The notes beneath the pieces were generated by a model that saw nothing but the letters and a program-made list of their open reading frames with translations, was not told the origin of the DNA and ran no database searches. Of a stretch of DNA of 64,000 bases, positions 9,198 through 18,314 are shown piece by piece. The DNA is taken from positions 1 through 64,000 of the forward strand of contig DATJIW010000057.1 of assembly GCA_035492775.1 (NCBI GenBank). Reading direction: 5' to 3'. The first letter of the stretch is position 1. Each line of letters opens with the position of its first letter. A program made the position numbers and the translations under genes. Source of the DNA: DATJFQ01 sp035492775 (lineage in GTDB: Bacteria > Acidobacteriota > Vicinamibacteria > Vicinamibacterales > 2-12-FULL-66-21).

Positions 9198-9575
9198 ATG
9201 CCTCAAAAGCGAGGTCGGAAGGCCGGTGAACCGATGATCGCCGGCGAGCTTCAGACATTCAAGGCGCGGTTCTTCCGGGCCCTGGCCCATCCCACGAGGA
9301 TCCGAATGCTGGAGATCCTCGTGCGAGGGGGACGTACGGTGCAGGAACTGCAGGAGGCATTGACCCTCGAGCAGCCAATCGTCTCGCAACAACTGGCCGT
9401 GCTCCGCAACCAGGGCATCGTCTCCGCGCACAAGGAAGGATCGTCGGTGCGATACACGCTGCGTGACCCGCTCGTCGGCGAGTTGCTCGATGTCGCCCGT
9501 CGCATCTTCAACAATCATCTCGGCAACACGCGAGGGCTGCTCCGTGAGCTGGAGCGGGAGCGTCGTCGCGGTTAA
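9198..9575 (+). CDS. ArsR/SmtB-family winged-helix regulator
   Basis: 125-residue winged-helix repressor. The conserved core reads FRALAHPTRIRMLEIL, then the recognition-helix region EQPIVSQQLAVLRNQGIV and the wing SVRYTLRDP. There is no cysteine in the whole protein, so the cysteine-based metal sites of ArsR/CadC types are absent and the signal is probably not a soft metal or a thiol reagent. It is divergent from dabA with 45 bases between the starts and an AT-rich dyad in the gap, so it most likely represses the DAB operon and itself. The ATG at 9198 has no clear Shine-Dalgarno sequence. Confidence 0.88.
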   Translation: MPQKRGRKAGEPMIAGELQTFKARFFRALAHPTRIRMLEILVRGGRTVQELQEALTLEQPIVSQQLAVLRNQGIVSAHKEGSSVRYTLRDPLVGELLDVARRIFNNHLGNTRGLLRELERERRRG

Positions 9576-9606
9576 CGGACGTATGATGGCGCGGAGAGAT
9601 CAGTAA

Positions 9607-10416
9607 ATGGATCGAGACTGGATTCGCCCGCGCCTGCAGACGGTGACGGTGTGCGCGCTCCTGGTGTTCCGCGCAGTCGCGACCCCCTCGGCGCAACCAC
9701 AGGCAGGCGGCCGGGCCGCTGCAAACCAGCTGCACGCGGCAATCGTGAACGGCGACGTCGAATCGCTTCGCTACTGGCTCGACGTGCGGCACGCAGATCC
9801 GACCGCGGCCAGCGATGCCGAACCGGATCTCACGCCGATCGCCCGATGCGTCGGCATGGCGGCGCGCGTGTTGGATGCCCCGAGCGGAGACGAACACACC
9901 GCACCGGCCGTCGGCCTTCGGGTGCTCCAGGACATGGTGCTGCTGCTCCGCGAGCACGACGCACGGCTCAGCGAGTCGGATCGCCAGCGTTTCTCGAGTC
10001 CAGCGCTGCGGTGGTACGACGACGCGGTCTCGCCCGCCCGGCCCGCCGAAAAGACGCAGTCGTCATCCGCACCCGAAGCGGCGCCGCCGTCTTCAAGTTC
10101 GGCAAATCCACCAGGCGACCCGAAACGCCGGTCCGCTGACACAGGATCGGCGGTGGCGCTCCTGACGAAAGACACCGCCGTCGCCGTGACGTCCGGCCGC
10201 AGGCGCTGCAACGGCGCCGGCCACCTCGTGTACGTGACCAACCACAACGCGCTGCCGATCACGGCGACGCTGGAGATCGTGGAGGATGCGGCGGGCGCCA
10301 GTCCCACGCGCCGAACCGAGGACATCACGATTGGTCCGGAAAACACCTGGGAACTTGGGTGCGATAGCTCGAAGGCCGGGAAGCCTGTGAGCTACGTCCT
10401 CAAGGGTTGGCGGTAA
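9607..10416 (+). CDS. Secreted hypothetical protein with ankyrin-like start
   Basis: 269 residues, not recognised as a family. The N-terminus (TVTVCALLVFRAVATPSAQP) looks like a signal peptide. Residues about 38-60 (NQLHAAIVNGDVESLRYWLD) resemble one ankyrin half-repeat. A low-complexity Ser/Pro/Ala linker spans about 140-175. The C-terminal 90 residues contain two cysteines (RRCNGAG and WELGCDSS) in a probable beta-sandwich, likely a periplasmic domain with a disulfide. ATG 9607 is the first good start. It is followed by a small membrane protein gene 26 bases downstream, possibly co-transcribed. Confidence 0.6.
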   Translation: MDRDWIRPRLQTVTVCALLVFRAVATPSAQPQAGGRAAANQLHAAIVNGDVESLRYWLDVRHADPTAASDAEPDLTPIARCVGMAARVLDAPSGDEHTAPAVGLRVLQDMVLLLREHDARLSESDRQRFSSPALRWYDDAVSPARPAEKTQSSSAPEAAPPSSSSANPPGDPKRRSADTGSAVALLTKDTAVAVTSGRRRCNGAGHLVYVTNHNALPITATLEIVEDAAGASPTRRTEDITIGPENTWELGCDSSKAGKPVSYVLKGWR

Positions 10417-10442
10417 CGCACAGCTTCCGACCGAGAGCCTTC

Positions 10443-10802
10443 ATGCTCGATCGCCGCGCGACCATCGCTCTCTCGATTCTGACCGGCATCGCGCTGGAAC
10501 TTGCCATTCATGCAATGACCGGCCGGCGTGAAGCATGGGACAGCTCTCAGTACTGGTCCGTCGGACTCCCCATCGCCGGCGTGGTCGCGCTGTTGCTCGG
10601 CTACCTCGCGGGCGGGCGCCGCTGGATCTGGACGCTGCTCATCGTTCCGGCGCAGGTGACGACGATGATGCTGCGGAACGGCGAGATCGGGACGCTGTGG
10701 CCGCTGATGATGATCCTCGCGTGTGTTCTCAGCCTGCCGTTTGCCGGCGTGGCCTGGGTCGGCGCCTGGCTGCGCTCGCGCAGCGGCGGCCTTCAGTCCT
10801 GA
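10443..10802 (+). CDS. Small four-helix membrane protein
   Basis: 119 residues with about four predicted membrane segments (TIALSILTGIALELAIHA; GLPIAGVVALLLGYLAG; WIWTLLIVPAQVTTMML; WPLMMILACVLSLPFAGVAWVGAW). No family is recognised. ATG 10443 is preferred over an in-frame TTG at 10407 that would overlap the upstream gene. Its 3' end overlaps the convergent immunity-like gene by 10 bases. Confidence 0.6.
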   Translation: MLDRRATIALSILTGIALELAIHAMTGRREAWDSSQYWSVGLPIAGVVALLLGYLAGGRRWIWTLLIVPAQVTTMMLRNGEIGTLWPLMMILACVLSLPFAGVAWVGAWLRSRSGGLQS

Positions 10803-11077
10803 CGGGATCCGGTACTCAGAAGCGAGACGACCGCTTCGCGTGTCTGCGGGATCCATCGGGAGCCGAGCCGTTCGACCTGACGTTGTACCTCCCGGAGATC
10901 GAGCGACGCCGCCCCGCTCAAGAACCGCCGGACCTCACGGCGGAACCGCTGTTGCTCAACGTCGCTTGCATCCGCAAGGAACGCAGCGATCGCACCCTCC
11001 GCGGATCCGTACTCCGCAAGAAAGTCCTCGTGCAGATAACCGGAGAACACGCGCCGCAGTTCGGGGAAGTCCTTCAT
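10793..11077 (-). CDS. CdiI-type immunity protein of a contact-dependent inhibition family
   Basis: 94-residue acidic helical protein matching the family of contact-dependent growth inhibition immunity proteins: FPELRRVFSGYLHEDFLAEYGSAE near the start, an EVRRFLS helix, and the LGSRWIP segment toward the end. The start is ATG 11077, which overlaps the stop of the toxin-like gene by 4 bases (ATGA), so the two are translationally coupled. Immunity proteins of this fold bind and block the nuclease encoded next to them. The longer reading frame up to 11263 lies inside the toxin gene and is rejected. The partner is inferred from adjacency. Confidence 0.8.
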   Translation of the reverse strand: MKDFPELRRVFSGYLHEDFLAEYGSAEGAIAAFLADASDVEQQRFRREVRRFLSGAASLDLREVQRQVERLGSRWIPQTREAVVSLLSTGSRQD

Positions 11078-11598
11078 CGCTCGCAATCCGGATAGGACGT
11101 CAGCACATAGAAGCGACCGGATCGCTCGTCCCAGCGCAGGACGACGAGCGCGCGGTCGCAGGAGATAGAGGCTCGATCGCCGCGGAGGAGCGAACGGCCG
11201 ACCGGACCGGACGCAGAGTAGTGCAGCACCAGATTTGGACGCCGGCCGGACCGATGCGTCCATGCAGAAAGCCGACGGGAATCAGCATCGAGCGCAGCGC
11301 CGACGGCATGTTCTGCCGTCTCGCGATCGGCGTAAGATGACGCCGCCGAAATCTGCCGCTCGCGGCGCAGGCGATCGGCGAGTTCGGCGTCCGACTTGCC
11401 GACGTGGCGGGCGAGCGTATGGCCGCCCATGGATTCATCAACCGACAGGTCGCGACGAGGCTCGGAAGGTGCGGAGCCGGAAGCTCCAGGCGCCACGGCT
11501 GTCGCATTCGCATGCGCCGGCGGCACAGCAGAGGAGTCTGCATGGCTGCACGCCGTCAGCCCGATACTCAGCGCGACCAGCCCGAGCAGCGTCCGCAT
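11074..11598 (-). CDS. Lipoprotein with bacterial RNase A-like toxin domain (CdiA-CT type)
   Basis: 174 residues. A lipoprotein signal peptide ends in LTAC, with Cys17 as the lipidated residue. A disordered Ala/Pro linker to about 48 leads to a domain matching bacterial RNase A-like toxins: GGHTLARHVGKSDAELADRL, ASSYADRETAEHAV, and the terminal VLTSYPDC. Comparing with the Yersinia CdiA toxin from memory, His65, Arg76, Thr167 and Tyr169 line up with its catalytic His/Arg/Thr/Tyr at nearly the same spacing. The expected activity is RNA cleavage. There is no delivery domain such as filamentous haemagglutinin repeats, a PAAR domain or Rhs. The immunity-like gene overlaps its stop. Export as a lipoprotein suggests surface or vesicle display. 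Confidence 0.82.
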   Translation of the reverse strand: MRTLLGLVALSIGLTACSHADSSAVPPAHANATAVAPGASGSAPSEPRRDLSVDESMGGHTLARHVGKSDAELADRLRRERQISAASSYADRETAEHAVGAALDADSRRLSAWTHRSGRRPNLVLHYSASGPVGRSLLRGDRASISCDRALVVLRWDERSGRFYVLTSYPDCER

Positions 11599-11613
11599 GG
11601 TCGTGGTGGCGCG

Positions 11614-12507
11614 CTACACGGGCAGCTGTTCGATATAAGCCTCAACGGACATCGGCGAGACTCCGAAGCGCTCGGCGCTGGCCTGCCAGTCAGGAAATGC
11701 CTGCGGCTCGGTCGCCGAATACAGCCCGAGCGTCATGAGACGCGCAGCGACCTCGTTGAACGGCCGGACGACAGGCGGCAGCAGCCGCATCGCCGCGACG
11801 GGGATGTGCCGGCGCTTGCCGGATGACTGGAACCGACGTTCGAGCAGTGTGGCGAGCTGATTCTGTGTAACGTTCGAGGGGCCGCCAACTTCGACCGCCT
11901 CGTTGAGGACGGGGCTCTCCAGGATCTTCTCAGCGAACTCGGCGACATCCGCAACGGCGATGTAGTTCACGATGTTGTTACCACCCCCGAAGATCGTGGC
12001 GACGCCTTTCTCGCGAATGCCCTTTGCGAGCAGCTGGTCGATCCAGATGTCCATGAACGCAGCCGGCCGTAGCATCACGTGCGGCACGCCGCTCCGCCGG
12101 ATGGCATCCTCGATGTACCACTTGATGCGGAAGATGTCGACCAGCGCGTCCTGCCTCACGCCGCGGAACGATACGTAGACCAGTCGGCGGACGGATGCAT
12201 TGCGCGCGGCGGCGCAGAGGTTTTGATACGCCGCCACGTCCACGCGACCAGGGCTGGTCGGCCCTTTGCCCATGTTGTTGTTCGCCGTGGCGACGATCTG
12301 GTCTATGCCGCGGCACGCTTCGGTCAGCTTGTGGACGTCGCGCATATCGACCGCAGCAACTTCGGCCCCTGGCGCCAACGCCGCGAGGGCTTCGGCATTG
12401 CGGGCGAGGGCGCGCACCGGCACGCCCGACGCGACGAGCTTGCGCGCGATCGCGCCGCCCAGCTGACCGGTCGCACCAACGACGAGCACACGGGGAGACG
12501 GCGGCAC
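11614..12507 (-). CDS. NmrA-like NAD(P)-binding atypical SDR
   Basis: 297-residue Rossmann-fold protein with the nucleotide motif VVGATGQLGG at residues 7-16 and NmrA/NDUFA9-like features (MLRPAAFMD around 155, the VADVAEF segment, and the C-terminal substrate lobe). It lacks a plain catalytic YxxxK and may be a redox sensor or reductase. The GTG start at 12507 is supported by AAGGAG at 12515-12520, seven bases upstream. It begins 12 bases after the VPS10-like gene and is probably co-transcribed with it. Substrate unknown. Confidence 0.8.
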   Translation of the reverse strand: MPPSPRVLVVGATGQLGGAIARKLVASGVPVRALARNAEALAALAPGAEVAAVDMRDVHKLTEACRGIDQIVATANNNMGKGPTSPGRVDVAAYQNLCAAARNASVRRLVYVSFRGVRQDALVDIFRIKWYIEDAIRRSGVPHVMLRPAAFMDIWIDQLLAKGIREKGVATIFGGGNNIVNYIAVADVAEFAEKILESPVLNEAVEVGGPSNVTQNQLATLLERRFQSSGKRRHIPVAAMRLLPPVVRPFNEVAARLMTLGLYSATEPQAFPDWQASAERFGVSPMSVEAYIEQLPV

Positions 12508-12519
12508 CGCGCAACTCCT

Positions 12520-15500
12520 TTACTGCAGCGTCAAGGCTGCGAGTCCGGCCGCTTTCAGCTTCGCGTTGACAGCCGGCAGATCGACCGTGCGTATCGTCGT
12601 CCAGGCGGCCATCGCGCGCCGGCCAGAGGCGCGCGCCGCGGCAATCGCATTCAACTGCAGCGTCGTCGGCGTGACATCGGCCGCCTGCAGCAGGTTCATG
12701 ACGCCGCTCAACTCCGCGGCCGCGCCATTCAGCGTCGGTGCAGTCTCCGTCGAGGCCGCCGCGACAGGCGCGCCGAATCCTCCACCGCGTCCACCGCGTC
12801 CGGCTTCAGCCGCGCCAAGCGTCGCCGTCACCTTCTTATCGAAGTCGGCGAGCGCCGCCGCAGCATCGCCGCTGGCCGACGACGACAGTTTCGCGATCTG
12901 ATCGTGCAGCGCGCGCGCCTTTGCAGCCGCATCGTACGCCGTCGCGGCTTCGCGATACGCCGCCGTCGAGAGGGTGTAGATCTGCTGCATGGCCAGCGCC
13001 GGCGTTTTCACCCGCGGGTCCGCTTTCACCGTCAGCGGCTGGGTCAGGGTCCTCCCGTTCACTGTCAGCTTGACGGTGTACTGACCCGGGGGAGCCCACG
13101 GCGTCGTCGGAGCCGGAACGGTGTCGTAGGGTACGGCCGCGATCGGGAGCCCATCGCGTCCGCCCGCTCCGGGGAGCGGCTGATAATGGACGTCCCACGT
13201 GAAGCGATGCATGCCGGCCTTTGCCGAGAGCGACTGCGGCGCGCGATACCAATAGAGCGGCAGCGGCGCGTCTGTCGCCGGATCGGGCAGCGGCGTCACC
13301 GGATCGTCGCTCGAGTAATGCCGCACCATCCGGCCGCCAGCGTCGACGATTTCGAGCAGCACCGGCCCCGCCGCATCCGCTTTCAGGTAGTAGTTGATGA
13401 TGCCTCCCTCCGGGGGGTTCGGCATCCGCGGTTCGTCGGGCGGCAGCGGCGTGTCGGTGTTGGTGTTCCACCGAACGCGCAGCGACGGTTCCGGCTTGAA
13501 GAGTACGTCCGCGTCGCCGCGCGTCGCGTCAATCTGCCGCAGCGGCGTGATGTCGTCGAGGATCCAGATGCCGCGGCCGTGCGTCCCGGCGATGAGGTCA
13601 TCGTCTTTTACATAGAGATCGCGAACGGACGAGGGCGCCATGTTCAACCGCAGCGACTGCCAGTGATCGCCGTCGTCGAACGAGACGTAGACCTGCGTTT
13701 CGTTGCCCGCGAAGAGCAGACCCTTCTTGTGGACGTCCTCGCGGACGGCGCTGACGGCGTACCCGGCCGGCAGGCCGTTGACAATCTCCGTCCACGTCTT
13801 GCCGCCATCGTGCGTCCGGAAGAGGTGCGGGTTCTGGTCGTCGATCCGCAGAGTGTTCACGGCGGCATACGCGGTGAGCGGATCGAAACGCCCCGGCTCC
13901 ATCATGAAAATCTTCCAGTAGGAGCCGATCTCCTTCGGCGTCACGTCGGTCCAGTGCAGCCCTCCGTCCGCCGTGGTGGCAATGACCCCGTCGTCGGTTC
14001 CAATCCAGATCCGGTTGATATCCACGTAGGAGGGGCCGACGGTGTAGATGACGCGCGCACCGTTTTGATCGGCCTGGGGTCTCGCCTGTTCCGCATACTT
14101 GCCGATGCTCTTCGGCAGGTCGTGCGTCTTGCGCGTGAGGTCCGGGCTGATCTGCTTCCAGTTGATGCCGCCATCCATCGTCTTCCACAGCACGTTGGTG
14201 GCGTAGAACAGGGATTTCCTGTCAGCCATCGAGAAGACGATCGGCTGCGTGCGAACCTGGCGCGTCAACGCGGGATCTGGCGCAGGACCATCGCCCCGGC
14301 GGCCGAAGGGCCCGACCTCTGCTACTTGCCCCGTCCGCCGGTCGTACTTGGTGACCACCTTGCTGCCATAGACGATGTCGGGATCGAGCGGATCCGGAGC
14401 GGCATAACCGTATTCTTCGATCCCGACCGGGTGCCATTCACGAAACGTGATGGCGCCGTCATTGCCGCGGCTCGAGACACACGCGGATCCGCTGTCCTGC
14501 TGGCCGCCGCACACGCGATACGGGAAGGCGTTGTCGGCGGCAACGTGATACATCGCGGCGGTGGGCTGGTTGTACCAGGAACTCCACGTCCTGCCGCGGT
14601 CCAGCGAGATGACGGCGCCCTGATCGACGACGGCCATCATGATGTCGGTGTTGTTCGGATTGATCCAGGCGTACTGATAATCGTCGCCGCCGGGCGCGCC
14701 CTTGAAGGGCAGCCAGTTCTTCCCGCCGTTTTCACTGAGGTAGGTGACCTGGCTCGTGACGATCAGCCGGTCGGGGTTGGTCGGATCCACGCAGATCGAC
14801 GCTTCGTCGCTGGTGCCGACGCGCATGTCGTTCGACACTGTCGTCCAGGTCTCACCGCCGTCGTCCGAGCGGTAGATCGGATTGCTCGCGGGAGCGTCGC
14901 CCCCGCGTCCACGGCCGCCGCGGCCGTCGCCAGTCTGATTCGGCGCGACCCATCGAGTGGCATAGGCATACAGCCGTTTCGAATTACTCGGGGCGATCGA
15001 GAGTTCGGCGTTGCGGACGGGCTCCGGGAGGCCGTTCGTGAGCTCCTTCCATGTGGTACCGCCGTCGGTGGATTTGAATACGCCCCCGGGGCCGCCCCAT
15101 GCGGCGTTCTCCCACGGCCCCTGCCGGCCCTCGAACAGCGTCGCGTAAACGACGTTGGGATCTGACGGGTCGATGTCCACGTCCTTGCCGCCGGTGTTCT
15201 CGTCGCGGTAAAGCACCTTCTGGAACGTCTGGCCTCCATCTGACGAACGAAAGATGCCGCGCTCCTCGTTCGGTCCGTACGGATGCCCAAGGACCGCGAC
15301 GAAGAGGCGATTCGGGTTGTGCGGGTCGATCTCAATCCGCGGGATCTGCTGGCCGTCTCGAAGCCCGAGGTGCGCCCACGTCTTGCCGGCGTCGGTCGAT
15401 TTGTAGATGCCGTCGCCGATGGAGAGGTCCGGCCGCTGAAGCCCTTCGCCACTGCCGACATAAATGACGTTGGGATCTGATGGCGCGACGGCGATTGCGC

Positions 15501-15795
15501 CAATCGAGCCGGTCGGCTGGTCGTCGAAGATGGGCGTCCAGATGCGGCCGGCGTTGGTCGTCTTCCACACGCCGCCGTTCACCATCCCCATGTAGAACGT
15601 GAAGGGCTGGCTCGGGACACCGGCGAGCGCCTTCGTCCGTCCGCCTCGCAGCGGCCCGATGTTGCGCCAGCGCATATCGGCGAAGAGGCGGGCGGGCGTG
15701 GTCGACGCGCCGGCTGGCTGCCGCGCGGGCAGCGGCAAAGTTGCAACGAGTATGAGCAGGAGGACGGAGGCGAACGTGTACGCGCGACGCAGCAT
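12520..15795 (-). CDS. Secreted VPS10/BNR beta-propeller protein
   Basis: 1091 residues with a signal peptide (FASVLLLILVATLPLPARQ). It contains many sortilin/VPS10-type and BNR Asp-box repeats through residues about 50-700, for example KSTDAGKTWAHLG, SSDGGQTF, STDGGTTWKEL, RSDDGGETWT and RTHDGGKTWTEI. The C-terminal ~350 residues form beta-sandwich and helical regions (VNGRTLTQPLTVKADPRV, then an alpha-helical tail). Such proteins are abundant in Acidobacteriota; some are annotated as glycosyl hydrolases, but no catalytic site is evident. A TATACT hexamer lies 8 bases before ATG 15795, predicting a nearly leaderless transcript that may also include the NmrA-like gene. Confidence 0.85.
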   Translation of the reverse strand: MLRRAYTFASVLLLILVATLPLPARQPAGASTTPARLFADMRWRNIGPLRGGRTKALAGVPSQPFTFYMGMVNGGVWKTTNAGRIWTPIFDDQPTGSIGAIAVAPSDPNVIYVGSGEGLQRPDLSIGDGIYKSTDAGKTWAHLGLRDGQQIPRIEIDPHNPNRLFVAVLGHPYGPNEERGIFRSSDGGQTFQKVLYRDENTGGKDVDIDPSDPNVVYATLFEGRQGPWENAAWGGPGGVFKSTDGGTTWKELTNGLPEPVRNAELSIAPSNSKRLYAYATRWVAPNQTGDGRGGRGRGGDAPASNPIYRSDDGGETWTTVSNDMRVGTSDEASICVDPTNPDRLIVTSQVTYLSENGGKNWLPFKGAPGGDDYQYAWINPNNTDIMMAVVDQGAVISLDRGRTWSSWYNQPTAAMYHVAADNAFPYRVCGGQQDSGSACVSSRGNDGAITFREWHPVGIEEYGYAAPDPLDPDIVYGSKVVTKYDRRTGQVAEVGPFGRRGDGPAPDPALTRQVRTQPIVFSMADRKSLFYATNVLWKTMDGGINWKQISPDLTRKTHDLPKSIGKYAEQARPQADQNGARVIYTVGPSYVDINRIWIGTDDGVIATTADGGLHWTDVTPKEIGSYWKIFMMEPGRFDPLTAYAAVNTLRIDDQNPHLFRTHDGGKTWTEIVNGLPAGYAVSAVREDVHKKGLLFAGNETQVYVSFDDGDHWQSLRLNMAPSSVRDLYVKDDDLIAGTHGRGIWILDDITPLRQIDATRGDADVLFKPEPSLRVRWNTNTDTPLPPDEPRMPNPPEGGIINYYLKADAAGPVLLEIVDAGGRMVRHYSSDDPVTPLPDPATDAPLPLYWYRAPQSLSAKAGMHRFTWDVHYQPLPGAGGRDGLPIAAVPYDTVPAPTTPWAPPGQYTVKLTVNGRTLTQPLTVKADPRVKTPALAMQQIYTLSTAAYREAATAYDAAAKARALHDQIAKLSSSASGDAAAALADFDKKVTATLGAAEAGRGGRGGGFGAPVAAASTETAPTLNGAAAELSGVMNLLQAADVTPTTLQLNAIAAARASGRRAMAAWTTIRTVDLPAVNAKLKAAGLAALTLQ

Positions 15796-15863
15796 GGACG
15801 GAGAGTATAGCCCTGTGGCTCCTTCCTATTTCTTCAGCTGCCGCTTCGCTCCCGCCGGAGCCG

Positions 15864-18314
15864 CTAATCGCTTTTCAGGGCGTCGGTTGGGTCGACACCG
15901 GCCGCTCGCCGCGCGGGGACATACGTCGCGAGCACAGCGGCCACCGCCAGCGCACAGCCGGCGCCGGCGAGTGTCGCCGGGTCGGCTGGCGTCACATCGA
16001 ACAGAAACGCCTGAATCCAGTGACCAGCCGCCAGCGCGCCGGCGAGTCCCACCGTCAGCCCGACAGCCGTCAGGACGAGACCCTCGCGGACGAACAGCCA
16101 GACAACGGCCGACGGCGACGCGCCGATCGCCAGCCGCACCCCGACCTCCTTCGCCCGCTGACTCACGAGGTACGCAAGCACCCCGTAGATGCCCATCGCG
16201 GAAAGCGCCGCGGCAAAGACGGCAAACATGACGATCAGGATCATCGTGAATCGACGGCCTTCGATGGATGCGTCGACGAGTGACGCCAGCGAGCTGATCC
16301 CGTCCAGCGGCAACAACGAATCGAGTCCCGCGACATCACGCCGCAACGACGGAACGATGGTGAGCGGATCGCGGGCTGTCGTGCGCGCCGCGACGGTAAA
16401 CGCGTTCACCGGATGCTGGTCGTACGGCAGGTAGATTTCGGGGGGCGACTCTTCGTCGAGCGCGCCATATTTGACGTCGCCGACAACGCCGACGATCATT
16501 TTGGCCCCGTCCCTCGCGCCCCGCGCGATCTGTGCGCTGATCCGGATTTCCCGTCCAATGGGATCGATGCCGGGGAAAAACCGCTCTGCCGCTCGTTGGT
16601 TGATCAGCGCAACCTCGGGCGCCGCGGCGGTGTCGCGTGTATCGAATCCACGTCCGGATCGGATCGGAATCCGCATGGTGTGGAAGTAGTTCGTGCTGAC
16701 AATCCGCAGGGACGCCGATGGCATCGACGCCGAATCCGGCTCCGGCTGATCGTCGCGATGGAACCCGGTGATGACGTCGAAACCGCTCGTGAACGGAAGC
16801 CCGAACGCGACCGCCGCCGATTCCACTCCTCGTTCCCCCTCAATTCGCGGGAGGAGCGCCGACACGAACGCGTCCAGGTTCGCGGAAGCGGGATACTTCG
16901 CCTCGGGCAGCGACAGGCCGAACGCCGCAACGCGGTCAGGATCGAATCCAGGCTCGACGTGCTGCAGCTTCGCGTAGCTCCGAATGAGCAGGCCCGAACT
17001 GACCAACAGTGTGGCGGCAAGGGCGAGCTCCGACACGACGAGCAACCGGCGAGCGCGCGTCGTGCTCTTGCCGACTGCGCCGCGGCTGCCCAGTCCGAGC
17101 GACCCGTGAGCCAATCGCCCGGACAACGAGACGGCGGGCATGAGGCCGAACGCGATGCTCGTCGCGATGGCGGCACCAAGGGCGAAGAAGAGAACATGCG
17201 CGTCGATCGTCACGGCCGCCAGTCGAGGAATCGATGCCGGTCCAAGTACTACGAGCGCGCGAACGAGCAGGGCAGCGATACCGACTCCGGCGGCCGCAGC
17301 CAGGATCCCCATCGTGAGGCTTTCCGTCAGCAACTGCACGACCAGCTGGCGACGCGTGGCGCCGAGCGCCAGGCGAACTGCGACCTCTCGATCGCGATCG
17401 TGCGCGCGCGCAAGCAACAGACTCGCGACGTTCACGCACGCGATGAGCAGCACGAGCGCCACCGCGCCGGACAGCGCGAACAGCGTCGGACGGATGTCCC
17501 CGACGATCCGTTCGTGCAGGGGGATCGCAAGAAGCGTGACGTCCTTCTCGGTTTCCGGGAAGTCCTGCGCGAGGGCACGGCCGACCGTCTGGAGCGCGAT
17601 CGTGGCCTGCTGGGCCGACACGCCGGTCTTCAACCGCGCCAGCACCTGCAGCCATTGCCGGCCTCGCGAATCTGGCGACAGATCACCCGGCGTGAAGATG
17701 AGGGGCTGCCAGAAGTCCGCGGTCGGAGGAAATTTCAGATCCGCCGAGGCGACACCGACAATCGTGACCGCGTGACCGTCGAGCGTCGTCGTCGAGTTGA
17801 TCACGTCCTGCCGCCCGCCGAATCGACGACGCCAGAGGCTGTGGCTTACGACGATGCGACTACCGTCGCTCTGACTGTCGGATTGCGTGAACGGGCGTCC
17901 GAGTGTCATGCCGACGCCGAGCACGTCGAAGTAATTCCACGAGACTTTGGCGCCTTGCAGCCGTTCGGGCTCCCCGTTGCCCGTCATATTGACGGTAATC
18001 GGCGCCAGCGCGGACGTCGCAGAGAAGGCGTCGTTGTGAAGCGCATAGTCACGGAAGTTCGGGGGAGAGAACCACGGCGACACTTCGCCTTGGTGGCCGT
18101 ACTGAAGCATGACCAGCCCACCGGAATCCCGATACGGCAACGGCCGCAACAGCACGCCGTACACAACGCTGAAGACGGCGGTCGTCGCACCGATTCCAAG
18201 CGCCAGCGTGAGGATGGCCACGCCACTGAATGCCGGCTGGCGTCTCAATACGCGAAATGCATACCGCAGGTTTTGAAGCAACAGCGTCACGAACGTTCTC
18301 CGTATCGCGCTCAC
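15864..18314 (-). CDS. ADOP-family ABC transporter permease (MacB/FtsX type)
   Basis: 816 residues. The N-terminal membrane helix (AFSGVAILTLALGIGATTAVFSVV) is followed by a large periplasmic MacB_PCD domain, then FtsX-type helices at about 270-400. A second, duplicated half follows (second periplasmic domain about 450-680, three C-terminal helices about 690-810) with the terminal motif PARRAAGVDPTDALK. This duplicated layout is the ADOP permease found mainly in Acidobacteriota. No ATPase gene is adjacent, so the partner must be encoded elsewhere. Substrate unknown; relatives act in efflux or lipoprotein handling. Confidence 0.88.
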   Translation of the reverse strand: MSAIRRTFVTLLLQNLRYAFRVLRRQPAFSGVAILTLALGIGATTAVFSVVYGVLLRPLPYRDSGGLVMLQYGHQGEVSPWFSPPNFRDYALHNDAFSATSALAPITVNMTGNGEPERLQGAKVSWNYFDVLGVGMTLGRPFTQSDSQSDGSRIVVSHSLWRRRFGGRQDVINSTTTLDGHAVTIVGVASADLKFPPTADFWQPLIFTPGDLSPDSRGRQWLQVLARLKTGVSAQQATIALQTVGRALAQDFPETEKDVTLLAIPLHERIVGDIRPTLFALSGAVALVLLIACVNVASLLLARAHDRDREVAVRLALGATRRQLVVQLLTESLTMGILAAAAGVGIAALLVRALVVLGPASIPRLAAVTIDAHVLFFALGAAIATSIAFGLMPAVSLSGRLAHGSLGLGSRGAVGKSTTRARRLLVVSELALAATLLVSSGLLIRSYAKLQHVEPGFDPDRVAAFGLSLPEAKYPASANLDAFVSALLPRIEGERGVESAAVAFGLPFTSGFDVITGFHRDDQPEPDSASMPSASLRIVSTNYFHTMRIPIRSGRGFDTRDTAAAPEVALINQRAAERFFPGIDPIGREIRISAQIARGARDGAKMIVGVVGDVKYGALDEESPPEIYLPYDQHPVNAFTVAARTTARDPLTIVPSLRRDVAGLDSLLPLDGISSLASLVDASIEGRRFTMILIVMFAVFAAALSAMGIYGVLAYLVSQRAKEVGVRLAIGASPSAVVWLFVREGLVLTAVGLTVGLAGALAAGHWIQAFLFDVTPADPATLAGAGCALAVAAVLATYVPARRAAGVDPTDALKSD

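Noticed and set aside
11075..11263. Upstream extension of the immunity gene
   Set aside because: Lies inside the toxin gene in another frame; the family start and ATGA overlap support ATG 11077.
12079..15165. 1028-codon plus-strand frame
   Set aside because: Antisense to the VPS10 gene; no signal peptide or repeats, and the minus strand has clear BNR boxes.
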